5,363 bases of DNA from an uncultured Bacilli bacterium (GTDB lineage: Bacteria > Bacillota_I > Bacilli_A > RF39 > UBA660), in NCBI GenBank assembly GCA_934120265.1, contig CAKOTU010000028.1:1-5363 (forward strand), given 5' to 3'. The position numbers were made by a program, and so were the translations under genes. Below, one piece after another: positions 1 through 5,059 of this stretch. The notes under the pieces were generated by a model. It saw nothing but the letters and a program-made list of their open reading frames with translations, ran no database searches and was not told the origin of the DNA. Each line of letters starts with the position of its first letter. Position 1 is the stretch's first letter.

Positions 1-123
1 GAAAAAGATTCTGTAAAAGAAGTTAAAAAAGGCCTAGAATGTGGTATAACAATTGAAAACTTCTCTGATATCAAAGTAGGAGATGTTATCGAATCATATG
101 AGATGGTAGAAAAGAAGAGATAA
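1..123 (+). CDS. infB: Translation initiation factor IF-2, C-terminal end (partial)
   Basis: The last 40 codons of a gene that enters from the left, in frame 1, ending at TAA 121-123. The visible residues include KKGLECGITIENF, then DIKVGDVIESYEMVE and a basic end KKR. This is the conserved final beta-barrel segment of bacterial IF-2 (domain IV / C2), which binds fMet-tRNA; IF-2 is the GTPase that places the initiator tRNA on the 30S subunit. The GTPase domain lies outside the window. The neighbour rbfA fits the widespread nusA-infB-rbfA order of Bacillota, but here a terminator and a 250-base gap separate the two genes. The last codons overlap the left arm of that terminator. Identification rests on recalled family sequence, and the match is close. 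Confidence 0.93.
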   Translation, partial: EKDSVKEVKKGLECGITIENFSDIKVGDVIESYEMVEKKR

Positions 124-139
124 AATGTCTCTTTTTTTT
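115..139 (+). terminator. Weak rho-independent terminator of infB
   Basis: AAGAGA (115-120) pairs with TCTCTT (128-133) around a 7-nt loop, and eight T residues follow (132-139). Further A-U pairs (111-113 with 135-137, plus a G-U at 114) can extend the stem into the T tract. The left arm is the last coding bases of infB, and the stop codon lies in the loop. The stem is AU-rich with only two G-C pairs, so termination may be partial and some rbfA transcription could come from readthrough. Confidence 0.6.
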
Positions 140-178
140 GTATAATTTGTAGATATAAAATTCACATGTGTTAACATT

Positions 179-322
179 ATGATGGGTGATAAAATAAAAA
201 AAGATAATAGCAAAAAATTAAAACCTAGCAAATAATTATTAGAAGCATTAAAAAGAAGCAAATGATATCAGAAGAATGTAAGTCAAATGTTTGAGGATAT
301 CTTAGCTGGAGATGCAAGATAA
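179..322 (+). pseudogene. Possible decayed small ORF between infB and rbfA
   Basis: One frame reads almost continuously from ATG 179 or ATG 182 to TAA 320-322, interrupted only by TAA at 233-235 and TGA at 263-265. It would give about 45 residues: a Lys-rich start (MGDKIKKDNSKKLKPSK), then LLEALKRSK, then YQKNVSQMFEDILAGDAR. The last part has the composition of ordinary protein. The final stop falls in the loop of a weak terminator-like hairpin, as a gene end would. There is no Shine-Dalgarno site before the ATG. I do not recognise a family. It could equally be a chance frame in AT-rich DNA, or the tail of a gene broken by indels, so confidence is low. The rest of 124-371 holds only the two hairpins and the rbfA promoter. 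Confidence 0.28.
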
Positions 323-337
323 ATCTCTCATTTTTTC
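309..337 (+). terminator. Weak terminator-like hairpin upstream of rbfA
   Basis: GAGAT (309-313) pairs with ATCTC (323-327) around a 9-nt loop, followed by a T-rich run from 331 to 336 and onward. The stem is only 5 bp. It closes the possible decayed ORF, whose stop lies in the loop, and it sits just before the rbfA promoter. Confidence 0.35.
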
Positions 338-345
338 TTTATTTG

Positions 346-354
346 TGTTATAAT
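346..354 (+). promoter_or_regulatory. Extended -10 promoter of rbfA
   Basis: TGTTATAAT at 346-354 is a perfect -10 (TATAAT, 349-354) preceded by the TGn extension. No good -35 hexamer is seen 17 bases upstream, which is typical of extended -10 promoters. The start site would be near 361, leaving only about 11 nt of leader, with the GGAGGG Shine-Dalgarno site (361-366) at its very 5' end. Confidence 0.6.
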
Positions 355-371
355 GAAAAAGGAGGGATAAT

Positions 372-716
372 ATGAGTATTAAAACAGAAAGAATTGGAAG
401 TAACCTCGTAAAAGAAATAAGTTATATTTTAGCAACTGAAATAAAAGATGAAGATATCAAATTTGTAACTATTACTGACTGTAAAGTAACAAACGATTTA
501 AGCTTTGCTAAAGTGTACTATACAGTATTTGATGTAAGTCGTAAAAAAGAAACTGCAGAAGCATTAAAACATGCTAGTGGATATATTAGACATTTACTTC
601 ATGATAGAGTTGATATTCGTCATATACCAGAATTAACATTTATTTTTGATGAATCTATCGAATATGGTAAAAAAATAGAAAATATAATTGAAGAAATACA
701 TGAAGAAAGCGAATAA
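372..716 (+). CDS. rbfA: 30S ribosome-binding factor A
   Basis: This 114-residue protein has the full length usual for RbfA (about 110-130). RbfA is a cytoplasmic KH-like protein that binds the 30S subunit near the 5' end of 16S rRNA and is needed for late 30S maturation and cold adaptation. Family features seen: an N-terminal R-I-x-x-x-L-V-K-E-I-S-Y-I-L helix (residues 7-20), FVTITDCKV then NDLSFAKVYYTVF (31-53), the interrupted-KH A-x-G (Ala68-Gly70) followed by YIRHLL, and RHIPELTFIFDES (83-95). The acidic C-terminus (EEIHEESE) is a common ending. The start has a strong GGAGGG site at 361-366, six bases before ATG. It follows infB in the classical order but has its own promoter. It is upstream of, and probably independent of, the T-box operon, although no clear terminator separates them. 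Confidence 0.95.
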   Translation: MSIKTERIGSNLVKEISYILATEIKDEDIKFVTITDCKVTNDLSFAKVYYTVFDVSRKKETAEALKHASGYIRHLLHDRVDIRHIPELTFIFDESIEYGKKIENIIEEIHEESE

Positions 717-720
717 AATA

Positions 721-749
721 TTGTAAATATAGTTTATTTGTGATATAGT
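721..749 (+). promoter_or_regulatory. Promoter of the T-box-deoC-tyrS operon
   Basis: TTGTAA (721-726, 4 of 6 matches to the -35 consensus) and TATAGT (744-749, 5 of 6 to the -10) are separated by exactly 17 bases. TGA at 741-743 adds a TGn extension. The predicted start is near 756, just upstream of the first T-box helix. The promoter begins only four bases after the rbfA stop. Confidence 0.6.
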
Positions 750-755
750 TTAATT

Positions 756-956
756 GTTATTTAACAAAGAAGAATGAATTAGTATTTATTTGGTAATTAG
801 AAAGCTAGTGGTTGATGAAAACTAGCCTAGAATAAATATGAAGTTATACATTTGGAGTTAAAACGTTATCTCACGTTACGAGCAAAGTGCATAAGTCATT
901 ATGAAATAAGGTGGTACCGCGAGATTTCGTCCTTATATTTGTAGTGGCTTTTTTTG
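756..956 (+). promoter_or_regulatory. Tyrosine-specific T-box riboswitch leader
   Basis: A T-box leader RNA that binds uncharged tRNA and then permits transcription of the downstream genes. Parts seen: the stem I S-turn AGTA (781-784) opposite GAA (840-842); helix TTTATT/AATAAA (785-790 with 831-836); the apical hairpin GCTAGT/ACTAGC (804-809 with 821-826) with the conserved GGTTGATGAAA-type loop; the stem III hairpin AACGT/ACGTT (862-866 with 873-877); and the T-box AAGGTGGTACCGCG (908-921). The antiterminator pairs 906-911 with 931-936 and GCGA with TCGT (919-922, 927-930), leaving the bulge TGGTACC (912-918). The specifier is TAC (847-849) or TAT (845-847), and both encode Tyr. The bulge UGGU predicts a tRNA ending ACCA, as expected for tRNA-Tyr with discriminator A73. 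Class is certain; Tyr specificity is supported by three independent signs: the specifier, the bulge and tyrS downstream. Confidence 0.95.
929..955 (+). terminator. T-box intrinsic terminator (imperfect)
   Basis: The competing structure to the antiterminator. Bases 929-936 can pair with 941-948 around a 4-nt loop, with one C-U mismatch and three G-U pairs, followed by seven T residues (949-955). Sharing the 3' antiterminator strand is the usual T-box design. The helix is weaker than is typical. Confidence 0.6.
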
Positions 957-969
957 AAAGGATGATATT

Positions 970-1695
970 ATGGATATAAATAGATATATAGATTATACAA
1001 ATTTAAAAGCAGTAGCAACTAAAGAAGATATAAAAAAGTTATGTGATGAAGCAATTAAATATGGATTTGCTAGCGTATGTGTAAATCCATGTTATGTAGA
1101 ACTTGCTCATGACTTACTTGATGGTACTAATGTTAGTGTATGTACAGTAGTTGGTTTTCCGTTAGGTGCAAATAAAGTAGCTACCAAGGAATTTGAAGCT
1201 ATAGCCGCAATTGAGGATGGCGCTGATGAGATTGATATGGTAATTAATATTGGTGCTTTAAAAGATAAAGATTATGATTATGTTAAAGAAGAGATAGAAA
1301 CAGTTAGAGATTCTATTGGTGGAAAAGTTTTAAAGGTTATTGTAGAAACTTGTTATTTAACTGATGAGGAATTAAAGAAAGCAACTGAAATTTGCAATGA
1401 AACATTTGTTAATTTTATTAAGACAAGTACAGGATTTGGAACTAGAGGAGCTAGTATTGAAGATATAAAAATCATAAATGAAAATAAGAATGAAGTATTA
1501 GAGATAAAAGCTGCCGGTGGCATTAAAACTTATGAAGAGGTTATGGATTATATAGATAATGGTGTAACTAGAATAGGTATGAGTAATGTATCTGATTTAG
1601 TAAATAATCACTGCGACTGTGAAGAAAGTAATTGTGGTGATGATTGCAATTGTGAACATGAATGTCACTGCGAAGATTGTGAGGAGGAAAAATAA
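970..1695 (+). CDS. deoC: Deoxyribose-phosphate aldolase with Cys-rich tail
   Basis: A 241-residue class I aldolase that cleaves 2-deoxyribose 5-phosphate to glyceraldehyde 3-phosphate and acetaldehyde, in cytoplasmic deoxynucleoside catabolism. The TIM barrel covers about residues 1-211. Active-site residues are present: Asp89 in DEIDMVIN, Schiff-base Lys151 in FIKTSTGFGTRGAS and the second Lys180 in IKAAGGI. The phosphate-binding GTSS/GASS motif reads GMSN (203-206), so the second Ser is Asn. The striking part is residues 214-237: Cys at 215, 217, 222, 226, 228, 232, 234 and 237, and His at 214, 230 and 233, with many Asp/Glu. Ordinary DERA has no such tail and ends near residue 220. It resembles a metal-binding peptide; that function is inferred only. 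The start follows AAAGGA (957-962) with a 7-base gap. It is the first gene after the Tyr T-box and overlaps tyrS by one base. Confidence 0.92.
   Translation: MDINRYIDYTNLKAVATKEDIKKLCDEAIKYGFASVCVNPCYVELAHDLLDGTNVSVCTVVGFPLGANKVATKEFEAIAAIEDGADEIDMVINIGALKDKDYDYVKEEIETVRDSIGGKVLKVIVETCYLTDEELKKATEICNETFVNFIKTSTGFGTRGASIEDIKIINENKNEVLEIKAAGGIKTYEEVMDYIDNGVTRIGMSNVSDLVNNHCDCEESNCGDDCNCEHECHCEDCEEEK
1681..1687 (+). promoter_or_regulatory. tyrS Shine-Dalgarno site inside deoC
   Basis: GAGGAGG lies seven bases before the tyrS ATG and is read in deoC as the final acidic codons (Glu238-Glu240). With the TAATG overlap (deoC TAA 1693-1695, tyrS ATG 1695-1697), it indicates translational coupling and fixes the tyrS start. 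Confidence 0.8.
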
Positions 1696-2927
1696 TGACG
1701 TTTTTTGAGGAATTAAAATGGCGTGGATTAATTAAAGACACTGCTGGTGAAGACTTAGAAAAAAAATTAAATGATGAGAAAGTAACATTTTATTGGGGAA
1801 CAGATCCTACTGCGGATAGTTTACATATAGGACACTATTCTTCACTAATTACAGCTAAGAGATTAGCAAAACATGGTCATCATCCTATTTTATTAGTTGG
1901 TGGTGCGACAGGATTAATAGGAGATCCAAGACCTACTGCTGAACGTGAAATTATTTCTAAAGAAGCAGTCGAAAAAAATTTAGAAGGCATAAAAAAACAA
2001 ATAGATAAAATATTTGAAGGAAAAGCAGAAGTAGTAAATAACTATGACTGGATTAAAGAATTTGATTTAATAACTTTTTTAAGAGAAGTTGGTAAGTATA
2101 TAAATATCAATTATATGCTTAATAAAGATATTATTAGAAGAAGATTAGAAACTGGTATAACTTTTGCTGAATTTACTTATACCTTGATCCAAGGTTATGA
2201 TTTCTTACACCTATATGAAACTAAAAACTGTGTACTTCAAGCTGAAGGGTCAGATCAATGGGGAAATATAACAACAGGTATAGAACTTATTAATAAAAAA
2301 TTAGGTAAGCAAGCATATGCTTTTACAATGCCTTTAGTATTAGATGCTAATGGTAATAAATTCGGAAAATCGGAAGGTAATGCGCTATGGCTTGACGTAA
2401 ATAAAACGTCTAGTTACGAGTTATATCAATATTTAATTAACACTGATGATTGCATGGTTGAGCAATATTTAAAAGTATTCACATTCTTAACACCAGAAGA
2501 AATAATGGATGTAGTAAAGAAACATAATGCAGAACCACATTTAAGAATTGGTCAAAAGACACTAGCACGTGAGTTTATAACAGATCTTCATGGTAAAGAA
2601 GAATATGAAAAAGCTGTAAAGATTAGTGAATGTCTATTTAACGGAGATGTAAAATCTTTAAATGTTGAAGATATATTAGTAGGATTTAAAGATGTACCTC
2701 ATTTTGAAGTAGAAGAAAATACTAATATTTTAGATTTATTAGTTAACAATGCTGTTGCATCTAGTAAAAGAGAAGCAAGAGAATTCATAAATAGTGGTGC
2801 AATTTCGATAAATGGTGATAAAATAGAAAGTGAAGAGTTAGTTATTACTAAAGATATGGCTTTAGATAGTAAAGTTTTAGTAATAAGAAGAGGAAAAAAG
2901 AAAAATTATATTGGATTAATTAAATAA
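1695..2927 (+). CDS. tyrS: Tyrosyl-tRNA synthetase
   Basis: A 410-residue class Ic aminoacyl-tRNA synthetase (the family is about 400-425) that joins tyrosine to tRNA-Tyr using ATP in the cytoplasm, usually as a homodimer. Seen in order: the active-site stretch YWGTDPTADSLHIGH (33-47) with HIGH at 44-47; LLVGGATGLIGDP (67-78); the tyrosine-recognition segment YTLIQGYDF (162-170) with Tyr162, Gln166 and Asp169; EGSDQWGNITTG (184-195); the KMSKS-equivalent KFGKS (222-226); and a C-terminal S4 RNA-binding domain (about 345-400, SKREAREFINSGAISINGDKI). The position equivalent to Cys35 of the Geobacillus enzyme is Trp34. The catalytic motifs are intact. It is the gene whose product the Tyr T-box logically serves, being translated from a one-base overlap with deoC. 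The 17-base gap to the next gene suggests the same transcript. Confidence 0.97.
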   Translation: MTFFEELKWRGLIKDTAGEDLEKKLNDEKVTFYWGTDPTADSLHIGHYSSLITAKRLAKHGHHPILLVGGATGLIGDPRPTAEREIISKEAVEKNLEGIKKQIDKIFEGKAEVVNNYDWIKEFDLITFLREVGKYININYMLNKDIIRRRLETGITFAEFTYTLIQGYDFLHLYETKNCVLQAEGSDQWGNITTGIELINKKLGKQAYAFTMPLVLDANGNKFGKSEGNALWLDVNKTSSYELYQYLINTDDCMVEQYLKVFTFLTPEEIMDVVKKHNAEPHLRIGQKTLAREFITDLHGKEEYEKAVKISECLFNGDVKSLNVEDILVGFKDVPHFEVEENTNILDLLVNNAVASSKREAREFINSGAISINGDKIESEELVITKDMALDSKVLVIRRGKKKNYIGLIK

Positions 2928-2944
2928 ATCTAGGGGAGGTATTT

Positions 2945-3925
2945 ATGAAATTAAAAAATATAAATTACAAAAGAATGGATGACTTAATTACTTATATTGC
3001 AGAAGAAAACAAAATAAAAAAAGTAAAAGTATATTTTGATTTCTTTCTTAATGCTGCAACTAGAGGTATCGGTTATGTTGATTATTTAAAAGGAAATTAT
3101 ATTAATTTATCAAATGAAGAAAAGAAGGACTTTTTAACTAAAAGAAATTATGTAAGATTAGTAAAATACTTAAATAAACGTGGATATCAAATGATATTTC
3201 ATGATAAAGTTGTTTTCAATAGAATTTTTAAAGATTATATTGGAAGAGATTTTATTGATATTAGAGAAGTTGGATACAAAGGTTTTAAAAAATTTGTAAC
3301 TGGTAAAGAAAATGTTTTTGCTAAAAAACATAATTCGTTTGGTGGAGACGGTGTAAAAAAAGTAAATCTTGCAGGAGAAGATTTAAAGGTTTTATTTAAT
3401 CAACTTTATAATAATAAACAATATTTAATAGAAGATACATTGATTCAAAATGAATATTTAGATTGGATTAATCCAAAAGCTGTTAATAATGTTAGATTAG
3501 TAACACTTCTTAAAGATGGTGAAGCATACGTTGTGTTTAAAACATTACGTATTAATGCTGGCAGTGAAGAAGTAATTAGTTGTCATGATATTTATATGAC
3601 TTTAGATGATGAAGGAAATGTCTTAGGCAACGTTGTTGATGATGAATGTAATATTTATAAAAAACATCCTGTAACTGGCTTTAAATTTAAAGGTGCTAAA
3701 ATACCTCATATGGATAAGGCTTTAGAACTTGTAAAAAGTGCAGCTAAGTTAGTTCCAGAGATGCGTTGGATCGGTTGGGATGTAGCAATCACCGAAGATG
3801 GGGCTGCTATTATTGAGGGAAACAATTATCCAAGTTTTGGACTTCATCAATTCTATTTATTAAATGATGGTGAAGAAGTTGGTAAATATAAAAGAATCAA
3901 AGAAATATTAAAAGACGAGATATAG
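2945..3925 (+). CDS. Sugar-transfer-associated ATP-grasp protein
   Basis: A 326-residue cytoplasmic protein without signal peptide or membrane segment. The C-terminal two thirds match the ATP-grasp family often found among capsule or polysaccharide genes (the ATPgrasp_ST type). Seen: DKVVFNRIFKDYIG (87-100), the nucleotide-loop Lys and glycines in KKHNSFGGDGV (127-137), AVNNVRLVTLL (179-189), the HPVTG and IPHMDKALEL segments (241-262), GWDVAIT (277-283) with Asp279, and IIEGNNYPSFGLHQF (289-303) with Glu291 and Asn293, the expected metal/ATP ligands. The substrate is unknown; ATP-grasp enzymes normally ligate a carboxylate to an amine or thiol. The start is fixed by a very strong GGGGAGGT (2933-2940). 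It follows tyrS by 17 bases and ends at TAG (3923-3925), against a strong terminator, so it is probably the last gene of the T-box operon. Its role there is unclear. Confidence 0.8.
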   Translation: MKLKNINYKRMDDLITYIAEENKIKKVKVYFDFFLNAATRGIGYVDYLKGNYINLSNEEKKDFLTKRNYVRLVKYLNKRGYQMIFHDKVVFNRIFKDYIGRDFIDIREVGYKGFKKFVTGKENVFAKKHNSFGGDGVKKVNLAGEDLKVLFNQLYNNKQYLIEDTLIQNEYLDWINPKAVNNVRLVTLLKDGEAYVVFKTLRINAGSEEVISCHDIYMTLDDEGNVLGNVVDDECNIYKKHPVTGFKFKGAKIPHMDKALELVKSAAKLVPEMRWIGWDVAITEDGAAIIEGNNYPSFGLHQFYLLNDGEEVGKYKRIKEILKDEI

Positions 3926-3964
3926 AAAAAAACTAACCTATTTAGTTATACGGTTAGTTTTTTT
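3926..3964. terminator. Bidirectional rho-independent terminator
   Basis: A perfect 13-bp inverted repeat: 3926-3938 (seven A then CTAACC) pairs with 3952-3964 (GGTTAG then seven T), around a 13-nt loop. The A and T runs act as T tracts in either direction. It ends the deoC-tyrS-ATP-grasp transcript (TAG stop immediately before it) and the convergent minus-strand gene, whose TAA (3946-3948) is in the loop and whose last residues KKLTV are encoded across the loop and right arm. Confidence 0.93.
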
Positions 3965-4371
3965 GTCATTGTTTTATATTGCATTGTATTACGATTAGCG
4001 TTGTAATTTATTACAGCATGTCTTTCTAAAACTGTATTTACTTCTAATAAATCTTCGCTATTAACATCAAATCTAAATTCTAAATTATTAACATATATTC
4101 CTTGTTGATAAATTTGATGATCTTCTTGAAATATTCTTGAAATCATTACTTCGTCATTTCCAAAAATATTAATTAGTTCTTCAACTAGTAAATTGTATAA
4201 ATTTGCAGTATTAGGAAAATCTAATTCGCAAATCATCTTTTGTTCTTTTTTATCAAGAACATCAACTTTAATATTATTATTTTCTCTATAGATATTTATT
4301 AAATAGTTATTAATACAACACATATTGCTTATGGCAACAACAATATTATTTAACGTTTGTTTATAGTTCAT
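3946..4371 (-). CDS. Hypothetical protein, 141 residues
   Basis: I do not recognise this protein. The start is ATG at 4371, preceded by GAAAGG (4381-4386) nine bases upstream. The frame runs open farther to 4476, but those 35 codons cross the rpsD terminator and end inside rpsD, so they are not taken as coding. The protein begins MNYKQTLNNIVVAISNMCCINNY and is Asn/Ile-rich, with an adjacent Cys pair (residues 18-19), an acidic middle, and a basic end (TMTKKLTV). There is no signal peptide, clear membrane segment or catalytic motif. It is cytoplasmic by default and probably a small alpha/beta protein. Codon use resembles the neighbours. No promoter is seen between the rpsD terminator and its start, so it may depend on readthrough from rpsD. 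Its stop lies inside the shared terminator loop. Confidence 0.75.
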   Translation of the reverse strand: MNYKQTLNNIVVAISNMCCINNYLINIYRENNNIKVDVLDKKEQKMICELDFPNTANLYNLLVEELINIFGNDEVMISRIFQEDHQIYQQGIYVNNLEFRFDVNSEDLLEVNTVLERHAVINYNANRNTMQYKTMTKKLTV

Positions 4372-4380
4372 CTTATTTTT

Positions 4381-4386
4381 CCTTTC
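4381..4386 (-). promoter_or_regulatory. Shine-Dalgarno site fixing the 141-residue start
   Basis: GAAAGG on the minus strand, nine bases before ATG 4371. It supports this start over the longer open frame, whose upstream part is a terminator hairpin. Confidence 0.7.
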
Positions 4387-4400
4387 TGTTTTTAGGGCAA

Positions 4401-4446
4401 AAAAACCTAGGTAGAAACCTATTTTAATACGGCTACCTAGGTTTTT
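4401..4446. terminator. rpsD terminator
   Basis: A perfect 14-bp inverted repeat: 4401-4414 pairs with 4433-4446, each arm containing the palindrome CCTAGG, around an 18-nt loop. Read on the minus strand after rpsD, it ends in a run of seven T (4405-4399). A run of A and T on the other side would let it work in both directions. It begins 11 bases after the rpsD stop. Confidence 0.93.
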
Positions 4447-4456
4447 ATTTTTATTA

Positions 4457-5059
4457 CTATCTATTATAGAATTCAACGATTAATGATTCATTAATATCAG
4501 CATTTAATTCACTACGTTCTGGTAGTCTAATGAATGTACCTGCCATATCTTTTTCATTGAAATCAACGAATTCAACACGTTTAGATAATGCTTCTAAAGC
4601 ATTTTTAACAACAGCTAAGTCTTTATCACTTTCTTTAATAGCAATAACATCTCCAACTTTACATCTGTAAGAAGGAATGTCAACTTTTTTACCATTAACA
4701 GTAACATGACCATGGTTAACTAATTGTCTAGCAGCTCTTCTTGAAGAAGCAAATCCAATACGGTAAACTAAGTTGTCTAAACGACTTTCTAATAATTTTA
4801 AGAAGTTTTCGCCATGAACCCCTTTTAATTTACCAGCTTCTTCGAAAGTTTTCTTGAATTGTTTTTCATTTAAACCATACATAAATCTAACTTTTTGTTT
4901 TTCTTGTAATTGAACACCATAGTTAGATAATTTTTTAGCTCTCTTTTGTCCATGAAGACCTGGAGCATATGGTTTCTTTGCTAATTCTTTTCCATTTTCT
5001 AGAGTAGAGAAACCTAAACGACGAGATTTTCTATAACTTGATCCTGTGTATCTTGACAT
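4457..5059 (-). CDS. rpsD: 30S ribosomal protein S4
   Basis: A 200-residue primary 16S rRNA-binding protein that nucleates assembly of the 30S body, and in many bacteria also represses its own translation. Seen: N-terminal MSRYTGSSYRKSRRLGFS (the start for S4 lacking the Zn-binding cysteines), KRAKKLSNYGVQLQEKQKVRFMYGL (about 39-63), the S4 RNA-binding domain (about 91-150: ESRLDNLVYRIGFASSRRAARQLVNHGHVTVNGKKV), and the conserved ending IVEFYNR. The length is exactly typical. The start at 5059 is supported by GAAAGGAG (5075-5068) eight bases away; the longer open frame to 5107 adds 16 residues unlike S4 and lies in the leader. The gene is monocistronic, or reads weakly into the 141-residue gene. 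A strong promoter and a structured leader suggest autoregulation. Confidence 0.98.
   Translation of the reverse strand: MSRYTGSSYRKSRRLGFSTLENGKELAKKPYAPGLHGQKRAKKLSNYGVQLQEKQKVRFMYGLNEKQFKKTFEEAGKLKGVHGENFLKLLESRLDNLVYRIGFASSRRAARQLVNHGHVTVNGKKVDIPSYRCKVGDVIAIKESDKDLAVVKNALEALSKRVEFVDFNEKDMAGTFIRLPERSELNADINESLIVEFYNR

Noticed and set aside
141..146. TATAAT after the infB terminator as a promoter for the decayed ORF
   Set aside because: No -35 hexamer or TGn extension is found, and AT-rich DNA makes such a hexamer likely by chance.
263..265. TGA read as tryptophan (Mollicutes code 4), which would remove one stop in the decayed ORF
   Set aside because: Tryptophan is TGG throughout tyrS and the ATP-grasp gene, no intact gene contains an in-frame TGA, and a TAA at 233 would remain. 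None of the seven visible gene ends uses TGA as stop, but seven is too few to conclude anything.
1591..1692. The Cys-rich tail as a frameshift artefact of a normal DeoC C-terminus
   Set aside because: RIGMSNVSDLV still aligns with the usual end of the barrel, the frame stays open with coding-like composition, and the tail ends in the tyrS ribosome-binding site with a TAATG overlap. It cannot be wholly excluded without read data.
4372..4476. Open frame extending the 141-residue protein by 35 residues upstream
   Set aside because: These codons run through the 14-bp rpsD terminator and into the end of rpsD, with no Shine-Dalgarno site at the upstream ATG, while ATG 4371 has one.
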